23,085 nt of DNA from an uncultured Paracoccaceae bacterium (GCA_937132145.1 CAKZNY010000158.1:1-23085), one strand, 5' to 3'; shown: positions 8,092 to 17,254, counted from the stretch's first letter. Numbers and translations are program-made. Notes: generated by a model from the sequence alone, not told the origin.

Positions 8092-8110
8092 CCCCGCATT
8101 TATTGCGGGG
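8092..8110 (-). promoter_or_regulatory. Hairpin in the dctP 5' leader
   Basis: CCCCGCA (8092-8098) pairs with TGCGGGG (8104-8110) around a 5-base loop. It ends 20 bases before the dctP ATG and just upstream of the GGGAGG ribosome site. It could stabilise the leader or influence ribosome access. It lacks a proper U-tract, so it is not a clear terminator. Confidence 0.4.
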
Positions 8111-8484
8111 CTGATCGAGTAACATACCTAAATTACTTAACCGCCGTCATTATGCAACGCATATTTTAGTCAATTGGTAAGTTTTTCCGTCCAGTTTTCA
8201 TGCCTTCATGTTTCTTTTATTCAGACTAAATACAGGTCAGTGCAGTTTACGCTTGGTAAATTATTGATTAATGCAATAAATACCCGTAATGTGAAATATA
8301 ATAACAAAATACCGCATGCTTTCGTAATTTAATTTACAAATCACTGTTGACCTTCCGAAAGCAGAATACTAAAAATTGCGAACGGCGACAGGGTATTTAT
8401 TTCAGCAAATTATCGTCGCAGAAATACGTTTTGTCATATTCTTAGCTATGTCGGCGAAACGACCACCCCCTGCAATCAGGGAAT

Positions 8485-8513
8485 TTTTGTGGCCTTTCAG
8501 GTCACCTTATAAG
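8485..8513 (+). promoter_or_regulatory. Candidate ilvB promoter
   Basis: TATAAG (8508-8513) fits a -10 element, with TTTTGT (8485-8490, 17-bp spacer) or TTGTGG (8487-8492, 15-bp spacer) as a weak -35. Transcription would begin near 8520, leaving a leader of about 30 bases. That leader contains a small GGGG/CCCC hairpin (8520-8530) but no leader peptide of the attenuation type. Confidence 0.35.
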
Positions 8514-8550
8514 CGAAACGGGGTTGCCCCCGAAAATTGGAGTAAGCACG

Positions 8551-10305
8551 ATGACCCGTCAAATGACCGGCGCCCAGATAGTAGTTCAAGCCTTGAAGGA
8601 TCAAGGTGTCGAAATAATCTTTGGTTATCCCGGCGGTGCCATCCTTCCAATTTACGACGAGATTTTCAAGCAAAACAAAATCCGCCACATCATCGTGCGC
8701 CACGAACAGGCCGCAACCCACGCCGCCGAAGGCTATGCCCGCTCCACCGGAAAACCCGGCGTTGTTCTGGTAACCTCCGGCCCCGGTGCAACGAACGCTG
8801 TGACAGGCATGACCGACGCGCTGATGGATTCGATCCCGATGATCGTTCTGACGGGTCAGGTTCCCACTTTCATGATCGGCAACGACGCCTTTCAGGAGGC
8901 CGACACCATCGGCATCACCCGCCCCTGCACCAAGCACAACTGGCTGGTTAAAGACACCAACATCTTGGCCGAAACCATTCACCAAGCCTTCCATGTGGCC
9001 ACAACCGGCCGCCCCGGACCCGTTCTGGTCGACATCCCCAAGGACGTCCAGTTTGCGATGGGGAATTACACTACTATACAAAAAACCAAGGTCTCGCATT
9101 ACCAGCCACGCGTAAAAGGCGACATCGACGCCATCACCAAAGCGGTCGAGATGCTGGAGAAAGCCGAGCGCCCCATCATCTATTCCGGCGGCGGTGTTAT
9201 CAACTCCGGTGTCGGGGCCAGCCAGTTGCTGCGCGAGTTGGCGGACGCCACCGGTGCGCCGATCACCTCCACGCTGATGGGCCTTGGCGCCTACCCCGCG
9301 TCTGGCGAAAACTGGCTGGGAATGCTGGGCATGCACGGCACATACGAGGCCAACATGGCCATGCACGACTGCGATTTCATGCTCTGTGTCGGGGCGCGTT
9401 TCGACGACCGCATCACGGGGCGCACCGATGCGTTCAGCCCGAACAGCTACAAGGTGCACATCGACATCGACCCATCCTCGATCAACAAAATCATCCGCGT
9501 GGACACGCCTATCATCGGCGATATCGGCCATGTTCTGGAAGATATCCTCAAGGTCTGGAAGTCTCGCGGGCGCAAAACCAACGCCGCAGGCATCGCCAAG
9601 TGGCAGGCCCAAATATCCGAGTGGAAGGCTGTCGATTGCCTGAAATACAAGAACTCCGACACCATCATCAAACCACAATACGCGCTGCAACGGCTCGAAG
9701 CCCTGACCAAAGACCACGACCGCTATATCACCACCGAAGTGGGCCAGCACCAGATGTGGGCCGCGCAATATCTGACTTTTGAGGAGCCGCACCGCTTTAT
9801 GACATCCGGTGGCTTGGGCACGATGGGCTACGGCACGCCTGCCTCCATGGGTGTGCAAATCGCCCATCCTGACGCGCTGGTTATCAACGTCGCGGGCGAG
9901 GCCAGCTGGCTGATGAACATGCAGGAAATGGGTACGGCAATCCAGTTCAACCTGCCGACCAAACAGTTTATCCTCAATAATGAGCGCCTCGGCATGGTCC
10001 GCCAGTGGCAGGAACTTTTGCACGGCTCGCGCTATTCGCAAAGCTGGTCTGAATCCCTGCCCGACTTCGTGAAACTGGCCGATGCCTTCGGCGCCAAGGG
10101 CATTCGTTGCTCAGATCCGGCCGATCTGGACGACGCAATAATGGAGATGCTGGACTACGACGGCCCCGTCATCTTCGACTGCGTGGTCGAGAAACACGAA
10201 AACTGTTACCCGATGATCCCCAGCGGTGCCGCCCATAACGAAATGCTGATGGGCGATGCCAAAACCGAAAACGCGATCACTGGCAAAGGTGCAGCGTTAG
10301 TTTAA
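8551..10305 (+). CDS. ilvB: Acetolactate synthase, large (catalytic) subunit
   Basis: This ThDP- and FAD-dependent enzyme condenses two pyruvates to 2-acetolactate, or pyruvate with 2-oxobutyrate, at the head of Val/Leu/Ile synthesis. The 584-residue length is normal. The N-terminal PYR domain begins MTGAQIVVQALKDQGVE and holds the catalytic glutamate, Glu52, in VRHEQAATHAAEGYARSTGK. A middle FAD domain follows. In the C-terminal PP domain the metal-ThDP motif reads AGEASWLMN at 448-456, then FILNNERLGMVRQWQ. The usual GDA/GDG aspartate is Glu450 here. GGAG sits 8 bases before the ATG at 8551; the upstream in-frame TTG at 8524 lacks one. The regulatory subunit ilvN is two genes on, with a sulfotransferase gene between them. 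Confidence 0.96.
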   Translation: MTRQMTGAQIVVQALKDQGVEIIFGYPGGAILPIYDEIFKQNKIRHIIVRHEQAATHAAEGYARSTGKPGVVLVTSGPGATNAVTGMTDALMDSIPMIVLTGQVPTFMIGNDAFQEADTIGITRPCTKHNWLVKDTNILAETIHQAFHVATTGRPGPVLVDIPKDVQFAMGNYTTIQKTKVSHYQPRVKGDIDAITKAVEMLEKAERPIIYSGGGVINSGVGASQLLRELADATGAPITSTLMGLGAYPASGENWLGMLGMHGTYEANMAMHDCDFMLCVGARFDDRITGRTDAFSPNSYKVHIDIDPSSINKIIRVDTPIIGDIGHVLEDILKVWKSRGRKTNAAGIAKWQAQISEWKAVDCLKYKNSDTIIKPQYALQRLEALTKDHDRYITTEVGQHQMWAAQYLTFEEPHRFMTSGGLGTMGYGTPASMGVQIAHPDALVINVAGEASWLMNMQEMGTAIQFNLPTKQFILNNERLGMVRQWQELLHGSRYSQSWSESLPDFVKLADAFGAKGIRCSDPADLDDAIMEMLDYDGPVIFDCVVEKHENCYPMIPSGAAHNEMLMGDAKTENAITGKGAALV

Positions 10306-10322
10306 TAACGCGGTACAACTAC

Positions 10323-11087
10323 ATGAAACCTCTGATTTATTTCAGTTACGGCATGACAAAATGCGGCACCACGCTGGCCTTTCACATGGTCAGCGAGGCG
10401 CTGTTGCAGGCGGGGTACAAACAACACCGCCTGCCCGCGCACCTGATTGGCCCGAACAAAAAACTGAACTTCGGCCAACATTTCACCGATGATCAAGCCG
10501 CCGAGCTGTGGCAAACCGTGCAATCCATCGGCCACCCCATCGTCATCAAAACCCACACCCGCCCCGATCCGGCAATCGTAAAGATGATCCAGAACGGCCA
10601 AGCCATCGCCCATGCCTGCTACCGCGATCCACGCGACATGGCGCTCTCGATGCTCGATCACGGGATTCGCGCCCGCGCAAACGGCAAACCCGCCTTCGAC
10701 GAAATCGAAACACTAGAAGACGCCAAATCCGGCATCCGCAATCAATGCGACAGCTTAACCGCATGGCTGCGCCTGCCAAACGTCCTGCCACTGGATTTCG
10801 AGGACATCGCTTTTGACATGCAAACCACCGCGCAACGCATTCTTACCCAGTTAGGCATAGCCGGAAACCCCGAACAAATCGTTAACAAAGTCCTTGATGG
10901 GCGGTTCACCCAGTTCAACAAGGGCATCCCCCAGCGGTATAAAGCAGAGATGTCCCCACAAGACGACCGCAAATTCGCCCGCGAATTTGCCCCCTTCTTG
11001 TCCCGCCTTCTGGACAATAAACACACCCTTCCAACCGACGGCAGCATCGCTTTGCCCCCGCCGCTCGAGCTGCGCATATCCGTTTAG
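10323..11087 (+). CDS. PAPS-type sulfotransferase domain protein
   Basis: This 254-residue cytosolic protein carries both nucleotide motifs of PAPS-dependent sulfotransferases. The 5'-phosphosulfate loop is YGMTKCGTTLAFHMV (residues 9-23), and the 3'-phosphate region is YRDPRDMALSMLDHG (100-114). HPIVIKTHTR (71-80) matches the usual K-T-H strand with a candidate catalytic His. The C-terminal part (residues 160-245) includes KGIPQRYKAEMSP, reminiscent of the K-G-x-x-G-x-W region but less well kept. Such enzymes move a sulfuryl group from PAPS to a hydroxyl or amine; the acceptor cannot be told. The gene begins 17 bp after ilvB and ends 56 bp before ilvN, so it should be cotranscribed with them. 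Its ribosome site is poor, suggesting low or coupled translation. No role in branched-chain amino acid synthesis is known to me. Confidence 0.85.
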   Translation: MKPLIYFSYGMTKCGTTLAFHMVSEALLQAGYKQHRLPAHLIGPNKKLNFGQHFTDDQAAELWQTVQSIGHPIVIKTHTRPDPAIVKMIQNGQAIAHACYRDPRDMALSMLDHGIRARANGKPAFDEIETLEDAKSGIRNQCDSLTAWLRLPNVLPLDFEDIAFDMQTTAQRILTQLGIAGNPEQIVNKVLDGRFTQFNKGIPQRYKAEMSPQDDRKFAREFAPFLSRLLDNKHTLPTDGSIALPPPLELRISV

Positions 11088-11143
11088 CCATAGACATTCG
11101 CACGAATATTGCGGACACTTCATCCGACGAAAAGGAAAACACA

Positions 11144-11704
11144 ATGAACGCTCTTGTTTTGAAAAAAGGTGCTTCCAGAAAAAGCGCTTACGATCTTAAA
11201 AACCCTCTGGGGGACGAGGTCGAGACCCACACCCTAACCGTAATCGTAGACAACGAGGCCGGTGTGCTGGCCCGCGTCATCGGCCTGTTTTCCGGCCGCG
11301 GTTACAACATCGACAGCCTGACAGTTGCCGAAACGGACCACCATGGTCACCTGTCCCGCATCACCATCGTCACCACCGGAACGCCCGCAGTGATCGTACA
11401 AATCAAAGCCCAGCTGGATCGCATGATCCCCATCCACAGCGTTAACGATTTAACGGTTGAGGGTCCCTCCGTTGAACGCGAACTGGCGATGCTGAAAGTC
11501 ACCGGAGAGGGCGAAAAACGTGTCGAGGCCATGCGCCTCGCCGATATTTTCCGCGCTAATGTTGTTGATACAACGTTAAGCAGCTTCGTGTTTGAAATCA
11601 CCGGCACATCCGAGAAAATCGACGCCTTCGTTGAACTCATGCGCCCGCTAGGCCTAACCGAGCTGGCCAGAACCGGAGTCGCCGCCTTGGCACGCGGCCG
11701 TTAA
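11144..11704 (+). CDS. ilvN: Acetolactate synthase, small (regulatory) subunit
   Basis: The small subunit activates the IlvB catalytic subunit and gives it valine feedback sensitivity. The 186-residue protein has an N-terminal ACT domain beginning at about residue 27 (HTLTVIVDNEAGVLARVIGL, then FSGRGYNIDSLTVAETD). A typical C-terminal ALS small-subunit domain follows from about residue 105 (VERELAMLKV, RVEAMRLADIFRANVVDTT, SFVFEITGTSEKIDAFVELM). The first 26 residues are a basic extension. AAGGA lies about 9 bases before the ATG. It is the last gene of the ilvB-sulfotransferase-ilvN unit. The downstream hairpin with a U-tract points the other way, so I see no plus-strand terminator. Confidence 0.95.
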   Translation: MNALVLKKGASRKSAYDLKNPLGDEVETHTLTVIVDNEAGVLARVIGLFSGRGYNIDSLTVAETDHHGHLSRITIVTTGTPAVIVQIKAQLDRMIPIHSVNDLTVEGPSVERELAMLKVTGEGEKRVEAMRLADIFRANVVDTTLSSFVFEITGTSEKIDAFVELMRPLGLTELARTGVAALARGR

Positions 11705-11738
11705 TATCAACAACTTACTCGATATTCCTAATGTAAGC

Positions 11739-11767
11739 AAAAAAATGGAGGTGGTATAACCACCCCC
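11739..11767 (-). terminator. Rho-independent terminator for nrdJ
   Basis: GGTGGT (11750-11755) pairs with ACCACC (11759-11764) around ATA, with further G/C pairs outside. On the minus strand the stem is followed by a run of seven T (11739-11745 read in reverse). It lies about 110 bases beyond the nrdJ stop codon. Confidence 0.75.
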
Positions 11768-11828
11768 AGTTTCGCGATTCAGGCTCACCGTTAATACCGC
11801 TCGGTTCATTGCCTGCGGCCTGAATGCC

Positions 11829-11857
11829 GGAGGCGCGCTAGATAATTATGCGCCTCC
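11829..11857. repeat. GC-rich hairpin just downstream of nrdJ
   Basis: GGAGGCGC (11829-11836) and GCGCCTCC (11850-11857) form a perfect 8-bp stem with a 13-base A/T-rich loop, 17 bases past the nrdJ stop. It has no U-tract, so it may protect the 3' end of the nrdJ mRNA rather than terminate it. Confidence 0.5.
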
Positions 11858-11873
11858 TCCACCTGTCTGTAAT

Positions 11874-14800
11874 TCAGCTACACCCAGAGGTCCCCCCGCA
11901 AGTGTTGCACTTCATACAAGTTCCGTTGCGCACCAGCGTAAAGTTCCCGCATTCGCCACAAGCATCCCCCTCGTAGCCCTGCATTTTCGCCACGACCCGA
12001 TCATCCATGGCCGCCGGTGCTGTCATAGTCGTCACGGTTTCGCGTACCGTCGCCGTCGCGGTTTCCACCACGGTTTGCATGCCCACCAAATCCTCGGGTA
12101 CGCGCTTGCGCAAATATCCGGTTGAGGAAATCTGGCGGATCATATCGATGGAGGATTTGGCCACCTCGCCTTCAACATTCCCGATATTACTAACGCCTTC
12201 CTCGGTCCCGCGTCCCAGAGAATCAAAGGTTTCGCCCGTCGGTTTCACATGTGCCAGATCGGTGCGGTCCAGATACGAAACGGCCAGTTCGCGGAAGATA
12301 TAATCAAGGATCGAGGTCGCATTTTTGATGCTGTCGTTCCCTTGCACCATGCCCGCAGGCTCGAATCGTGTGAACGTAAACGCATCGACGAATTCCTCCA
12401 GCGGCACGCCATATTGCAGCCCGACCGAGATCGCGATGGCGAAATTATTCATCATCGCACGGAAACCGGCACCTTCCTTGTGCATATCGATAAAGATTTC
12501 ACCCAGCTCGCCGCTCTCGTATTCACCTGTGCGCAGGTAAACCTTATGCCCACCGACAACAGCTTTTTGCGTATACCCTTTGCGGCGTTGCGGCAGTTTA
12601 TAACGGCCTCGCGCGACTTCCTTGATGATGATCTTTTCGACAATCTTCTCGGCCAGAATTGCCGGGCGATCCGCCACATGCGCCTCGCTCAGAAGTTCTT
12701 CCAAATCTTCATCGTCATCATCAATCAAAGCCGATGAAAGCGGCTGCGACAGCTTGGATCCATCGCGGTAAAGCGCATTCGCTTTCACGCCCAAAGACCA
12801 GCTAAGCTCATAGGCCGCCTTACATTCCTCGATCGTTGCATCATTGGGCATGTTGATGGTTTTGGAAATCGCACCCGAGATAAAGCTCTGCGCCGCCGCC
12901 ATCATATTGATGTGGCTTTCAACGCTCAGGTAACGCGTGCCAATCCGCCCGCAAATATTCGCGCAATCGAAGACTTTATAATGCGTTTCCTTAAGGAATG
13001 GTGCGCCTTCCAGTGTCATCGTTCCGCAAACATGGTTGTTTGCATCGCGGATCTGTTGGCGCGAATAGCCAAGGTGGCGCAGCAGGTCGAACGACGGATC
13101 GTTCAGTTTTTCTTGAGGAATTCCAAGGGTTTTACGGCAGAAATCTTCGCCCAACGTCCACTGGTTGAACACGAACTTGATGTCAAACGCCGTCGGCATC
13201 GCCGCCTCGACCTTGTCGATCTCGACCGCACTGAACCCATGCCCCAGCAACGATGTATGGTTAATCCCCGGTGCATTGCCAATCGTGCCATGCCCAACCG
13301 CATACGAGGTGATTTCCTCGATCTGGCTGGTGGAATAGCCCAGATTGCTAAGCGCCGCAGGAACCGAGCGGTTGATGATTTTGAAATACCCGCCACCGGC
13401 AAGTTTCTTGAATTTCACCAACGCGAAGTCGGGTTCAATGCCGGTTGTGTCACAATCCATCACCAGCCCAATCGTGCCGGTCGGCGCAATCACGGACACC
13501 TGCGCGTTGCGGTAGCCATGCTGCTCGCCCATCTTCAAGGCCTCGTCCCACGCTTTATGCGCAAGGTTTATCAGCTGACCGTCAGGGCAATTATCATGGT
13601 CGAGCGGCACCGGCATCACCGACAAGCCCTCATACCCTTTTGTCTCGCCGTAAGCCGCACGACGATGGTTGCGCATCACCCGCAACATATGTTCGGCGTT
13701 TTTGGCATAGCCATCAAACGGTCCCAATTCCTTGGCCATCTCGGCCGAAGTTTTATAGGCAACCCCGGTCATAATCGCCGTCAAAACCGCCCCGAGGGCG
13801 CGTCCCTCGTCGGAATCGTACCCAAAGCCCATGTTCATCAGCAAACCGCCGATGTTGGCATAGCCAAGACCAAGGGTGCGGAATTTGTAGCTGAGTTCCG
13901 CGATTTCTTTCGACGGGAACTGCGCCATCAACACCGAGATTTCCAGCGTCATCGTCCAAAGACGTGTCGCGTAGATATACCCGTCCGCATCAAACTGCCC
14001 GTCATGCAGGAACGTCAACAGGTTCATCGAGGCGAGATTACACGCCGTATCATCAAGAAACATGTATTCCGAACAGGGGTTTGACCCACGGATAGCACCA
14101 TCTTCGGGGCAGGTGTGCCAGTCATTAATCGTGTCGTGGAACTGGATGCCCGGATCCGCACAAGCCCAAGCCGCATGCCCGATCTGATCCCACAGATCGG
14201 AGGCTTTAACGGTTTTGGCAACCGTGCCATCCGTGCGCTTGATCAGCTCCCAATCCGCGTCGTCTTTCACGGCTTGTAGAAACGCATCGGTCACACGAAC
14301 CGAGTTGTTTGAATTCTGCCCCGAAACCGTCAAATACGCCTCGGAATCCCAGTCTGTGTCATATGTCGGGAATTCGATGCTGGTAAAACCTTGCTGCGCA
14401 TATTGCAAAACCCGCTTCACGTAGGTTTCCGGCACCGACATTTTCTTGGCCGACCGAACCGCCGCCTTCAGCTTGGCGTTAACCTTGGGATCAAACGCAT
14501 CTGCCTCGGCCCCGTCCCATGCACGGATCGCGGCAAAGATTTCCTCAAGGCGTTGTTTATGGATTTTGGAACCTGCAACTAGTGCCGCAACCTTTTGTTC
14601 TTCAATAACTTTCCAGTTAATGAATTCTTCAATGTCGGGATGGTCCATATCACAAATAACCATCTTCGCCGCCCGACGCGTGGTGCCACCAGACTTGATC
14701 GCCCCCGCCGCACGGTCGCCAATCCTAAGGAAAGACATCAAACCAGAAGACTTGCCGCCCCCCGCCAACGTCTCGTTCGAACCCCGAAGCGAGCTGAAAT

Positions 14801-15500
14801 TCGTGCCCGTACCGGAGCCATATTTGAACAACCGCGCCTCGCGGGTCCACAAATCCATGATACCGCCCTCGTTCACCAGATTATCGGAAACCGACTGGAT
14901 GAAACAAGCGTGGGGCTGCGGGTGCTCGTAAGCACTGTCCGATTTCACCAGCTTGCCGGTTTTGTAATCCACATAGTGATGCCCCTGCCCCGGCCCATCA
15001 ATTCCGTAGGCCCAATGCAGGCCGGTGTTGAACCACTGCGGGGAATTCGGCGCGGCCATCTGGCTGGCCATCATAAAGCGCATCTCGTCGTAATAGGTCT
15101 TGGCGTCGGCCTCGGTGGTGAACATCCCACCTTTCCAGCCCCAGTAACACCATGTGCCCACAAGGCGGTCAAACACCTGCGTGGCGGTGGTTTCGCCGAT
15201 GTAGCGCTCGTTCTCGGGCAGCTTGGCCAACGCGGCCTTGTCGGGCACCGAGGGGCGCAGGAATTCGGGGATACCCTTTTCCTTAACCCTCGTAACGGCA
15301 GCTGGCACACCGGCCTTGCGGAAGTATTTTTGGGCGATCACATCAGAGGCAACCTGGCTCCACCCCACAGGAATTTCGATGTTATCCAGCGCGAACACGA
15401 TCGAGCCGTCGGGATTTCTGATCTCCGACGCTGTTGTCTTGAATTCAATTTCGCCGTAGGCACCTGTTTTTACTTTAGTAAATTTCCGCTCGATCTTCAT
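11874..15500 (-). CDS. nrdJ: Vitamin B12-dependent (class II) ribonucleoside-diphosphate reductase
   Basis: NrdJ reduces ribonucleotides to deoxyribonucleotides using adenosylcobalamin to make the thiyl radical; it works with or without oxygen and needs no separate radical subunit. At 1208 residues it is the long alphaproteobacterial form. Landmarks are [26 protein letters not shown], the finger loop NPCSE with the radical Cys at about residue 476, [20 protein letters not shown], and a C-terminal zinc-ribbon-like tail with CGEC, CMKC and a final CGGTSGC that can shuttle electrons from thioredoxin. The start MKIERKFTK (ATG at 15500) has GAGGG about 6 bases upstream; the longer frame to 15563 adds an atypical extension. 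No cobalamin riboswitch is recognisable upstream, but a NrdR-box-like palindrome is. Confidence 0.96.
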   Translation of the reverse strand: MKIERKFTKVKTGAYGEIEFKTTASEIRNPDGSIVFALDNIEIPVGWSQVASDVIAQKYFRKAGVPAAVTRVKEKGIPEFLRPSVPDKAALAKLPENERYIGETTATQVFDRLVGTWCYWGWKGGMFTTEADAKTYYDEMRFMMASQMAAPNSPQWFNTGLHWAYGIDGPGQGHHYVDYKTGKLVKSDSAYEHPQPHACFIQSVSDNLVNEGGIMDLWTREARLFKYGSGTGTNFSSLRGSNETLAGGGKSSGLMSFLRIGDRAAGAIKSGGTTRRAAKMVICDMDHPDIEEFINWKVIEEQKVAALVAGSKIHKQRLEEIFAAIRAWDGAEADAFDPKVNAKLKAAVRSAKKMSVPETYVKRVLQYAQQGFTSIEFPTYDTDWDSEAYLTVSGQNSNNSVRVTDAFLQAVKDDADWELIKRTDGTVAKTVKASDLWDQIGHAAWACADPGIQFHDTINDWHTCPEDGAIRGSNPCSEYMFLDDTACNLASMNLLTFLHDGQFDADGYIYATRLWTMTLEISVLMAQFPSKEIAELSYKFRTLGLGYANIGGLLMNMGFGYDSDEGRALGAVLTAIMTGVAYKTSAEMAKELGPFDGYAKNAEHMLRVMRNHRRAAYGETKGYEGLSVMPVPLDHDNCPDGQLINLAHKAWDEALKMGEQHGYRNAQVSVIAPTGTIGLVMDCDTTGIEPDFALVKFKKLAGGGYFKIINRSVPAALSNLGYSTSQIEEITSYAVGHGTIGNAPGINHTSLLGHGFSAVEIDKVEAAMPTAFDIKFVFNQWTLGEDFCRKTLGIPQEKLNDPSFDLLRHLGYSRQQIRDANNHVCGTMTLEGAPFLKETHYKVFDCANICGRIGTRYLSVESHINMMAAAQSFISGAISKTINMPNDATIEECKAAYELSWSLGVKANALYRDGSKLSQPLSSALIDDDDEDLEELLSEAHVADRPAILAEKIVEKIIIKEVARGRYKLPQRRKGYTQKAVVGGHKVYLRTGEYESGELGEIFIDMHKEGAGFRAMMNNFAIAISVGLQYGVPLEEFVDAFTFTRFEPAGMVQGNDSIKNATSILDYIFRELAVSYLDRTDLAHVKPTGETFDSLGRGTEEGVSNIGNVEGEVAKSSIDMIRQISSTGYLRKRVPEDLVGMQTVVETATATVRETVTTMTAPAAMDDRVVAKMQGYEGDACGECGNFTLVRNGTCMKCNTCGGTSGCS

Positions 15501-16045
15501 GCTTGCCCTCGTATTTATGCGACCCCAGTTCAAACATGAGATCTTTGATTTTATATTCACCACAATCGACCAAGTATCGCACCTTAAGTTCGCAATTAAG
15601 CAAACTTTACAGGTTTTCTCCTTAGCCCTGCCGACACACTACATATTGTGGTTGATACCTCTACGTCATCTAATTGAAGTATTTAGACCCACACCGTCAA
15701 CGAATTTATTTTTCTTTTTTTCACAAAAATTTGTTGACTAAACTCTGTCACAAGATTGTGAGGGGAGTCGCGCTGGCGCCGAAATTTTTTGCGCGATATT
15801 TGCGCAGCTATATGCGAAAAAACTGATATAAATAATACCAAGGGTTTTCAACTGTTTTACCTTTGTATCTGTCGCGGAGCGTTAAGGTATACCATTGTTT
15901 ACATTCAGCAGAATCATTGCGTCCGGTGAAAATCGAATACTCAACTGAAATATTTTACGGAAAAACCGGCCGTTCCCGAAGTTTCCAGAATTGCCCCGAG
16001 ACCAACCGAATTAGCTTCGTGCAACAATGAACTTTTGGAAAATAT
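15501..16045. other. Gene-free upstream region of nrdJ
   Basis: This 545-bp region is A/T-rich, especially 15680-15860. No ORF with a ribosome site or family resemblance is visible; the minus-strand frame covering 15955-16137 is the translated shadow of the tRNA. It holds the nrdJ promoter and a NrdR-box-like site at 15636-15651. A second palindrome, CACAAGATTGTG (15750-15761), has the wrong arm spacing for NrdR. I searched by eye for a B12-box and the rest of a cobalamin riboswitch and saw none. Confidence 0.5.
15636..15651. promoter_or_regulatory. NrdR-box-like site upstream of nrdJ
   Basis: ACACTACATATTGTGG matches the NrdR consensus (acaCwAtATaTwGtgt) at 14 of 16 positions, about 136-151 bases before the nrdJ ATG. 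NrdR is the nucleotide-sensing repressor of ribonucleotide reductase genes and usually binds paired boxes about 31-32 bp apart. A weaker 8/16 partner that keeps the anchoring C and G lies exactly 31 bp away (15667-15682). The nrdR gene itself is not in this window. Confidence 0.55.
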
Positions 16046-16122
<77 letters not shown>

Positions 16123-16171
16123 ACTAATGTGGTTCATCTACAATGTAGAATCCCCGAAGGAAAGCGAAAAA

Positions 16172-16645
16172 TCAGTCGCAGGCCCAGATAACTTCAGCAC
16201 CTGTTATAGAGGGATGCCGAACCTCGGATCCAACGCCAATATCCAAAGTTCGGGCCAGCCCGCCGTTGATCTCGAAGACGTATTGAATGTCGTTTCCGCC
16301 AAATATCGAGGTTTCGTCCAGCGGGATTGCATTTTCATGCACATATTGCACAACGCCCTGCGCATCGATGAACACCATATCCAGCGGGATAAGCGTATTA
16401 CGCATCCAGAACCGTATGGATTGCGGGTGGGGGTAGACAAACAACATCCCCGCAAACGTCCCCAGCGTTTCACGGTTCATAAGACCCATCGCCCGAGTTT
16501 CAGGCGTATCCACGACCTCGATGGTAAAGCGCACAGAACTGCTGTCAGAACGAATATCGAGCTTGTCCGGCGCGCACATAGTCGCCGCATTGGCCGATGT
16601 CATCAGCCCAAGCGCCAGAATTAAAGGTGTCAGAAAACGTAGAAT
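16172..16645 (-). CDS. DUF192-family exported protein, probable ATT start
   Basis: DUF192 proteins are small, mostly secreted beta-rich domains of unknown function. Core motifs are [47 protein letters not shown] and [20 protein letters not shown]. The first in-frame ATG (16603) would give 143 residues starting in the middle of a signal peptide. Translating upstream gives [14 protein letters not shown] just before that Met, then MTSANA and ATMCAP: a Sec signal with an ANA|A cleavage site. No ATG, GTG or TTG precedes that Met before the upstream stop at 16664-16666. ATT at 16643-16645 has AAAGGGG 6 bases upstream, so I set the start there (157 residues). It begins one base after the cold-shock gene's stop, so the two form an operon. 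Confidence 0.88.
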   Translation of the reverse strand: MLRFLTPLILALGLMTSANAATMCAPDKLDIRSDSSSVRFTIEVVDTPETRAMGLMNRETLGTFAGMLFVYPHPQSIRFWMRNTLIPLDMVFIDAQGVVQYVHENAIPLDETSIFGGNDIQYVFEINGGLARTLDIGVGSEVRHPSITGAEVIWACD

Positions 16646-16646
16646 A

Positions 16647-17153
16647 TCAGGCCCCTTTGTGGATCACGTGGTCCCAAGACTGAACCTCGCCAGCCATCTG
16701 TCCACGCGGCCCTGCAATAATGCGCACAGAGATAGCCTCGCCAGGTTGCAAATCAGACAGCCCGTAATGTCGCAAAATTTCCACATGCAGGAAGATGTCG
16801 TCGTCACTGCCAAAGACGTTGGCAAAGCCAAACCCCTTGGCCTTGTCGAACCATTTCACCCGTGCCGGTTGAAACGGAATATCGGCGGCAACATCGGGAA
16901 TGCCGGGCGAATCCAAGGCATCCGCATCGGCAACCTCATTCGCCGGTGCATCGATTTCAAGGATAACCGACGCTTGACGCCCACGATCCGTGACTTGCAC
17001 CTCGATCACAATATGCGAACCTTCGGCAACCGAACTCCGCCCAAAATTTCTTAAAACATTGGCGTGCAGAAGAATATCACCTTCGTCATCGTCACACACG
17101 ACGAATCCGAATCCTTTCGCTGCATCAAACCATTTGACCTGCCCCTTGATCAT
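16647..17153 (-). CDS. Double cold-shock-domain protein (CspA family)
   Basis: This 168-residue cytosolic single-stranded nucleic-acid-binding protein has two cold-shock domains. The first, residues 1-67, has RNP1-like KGFGFVVC and RNP2-like DILLHANVL after GQVKWFDAAK. The second, about 95-165, has RVKWFDKAKGFGFANVFG and DDIFLHVEIL. A short acidic, Pro/Ala-rich linker (about 68-94) joins them. Two-domain CSPs of this size are common in alphaproteobacteria, whereas E. coli CspA has a single 70-residue domain. Such proteins are thought to melt RNA structure; cold induction of this one is not shown. It is translated just ahead of the DUF192 gene. A TATACA (17188-17193, minus) could be its -10. 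Confidence 0.94.
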   Translation of the reverse strand: MIKGQVKWFDAAKGFGFVVCDDDEGDILLHANVLRNFGRSSVAEGSHIVIEVQVTDRGRQASVILEIDAPANEVADADALDSPGIPDVAADIPFQPARVKWFDKAKGFGFANVFGSDDDIFLHVEILRHYGLSDLQPGEAISVRIIAGPRGQMAGEVQSWDHVIHKGA

Positions 17154-17254
17154 CTTATCTACTTCTCTTTCTTCTCATGCATTCTATTGTATACATCTAT
17201 GCATGGTCGTTTGTTATCATGTCCTACTCGCTAAACTAACAGCAAATTTAGTAT

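Larger units (their letters stand above)
8072..8550. other. Divergent intergenic region between dctP and ilvB
   Basis: This 479-bp A/T-rich region has no convincing gene; frames crossing it have no family resemblance or ribosome site. It must hold both promoters. Minus-strand reading gives TTGCAT-N16-TAATTT near 8157-8130 as a weak candidate for dctP. The plus strand gives a better candidate for ilvB at 8485-8513. The stretch 8150-8360 is markedly A/T-richer than the flanking genes. No transcription-factor site is clear. Confidence 0.5.

Noticed and set aside
8497..10041. Long 514-residue minus-strand frame opposite ilvB
   Set aside because: It is the antisense shadow of ilvB. The composition is His/Val/Asp-rich as expected from reversed codons, there is no domain, and ilvB is unmistakable.
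12912..14084. 390-residue plus-strand frame inside nrdJ
   Set aside because: Antisense shadow of nrdJ, with Arg/His-rich composition and no recognisable motif.
15750..15761. CACAAGATTGTG palindrome as a second NrdR box
   Set aside because: The distance between its conserved C and G is 8 rather than 10 bases, and it is more than 100 bp from the good box.
15501..16045. Cobalamin riboswitch upstream of nrdJ
   Set aside because: I looked on the minus strand for a B12-box-like segment and found none by eye; a covariance search would be decisive.
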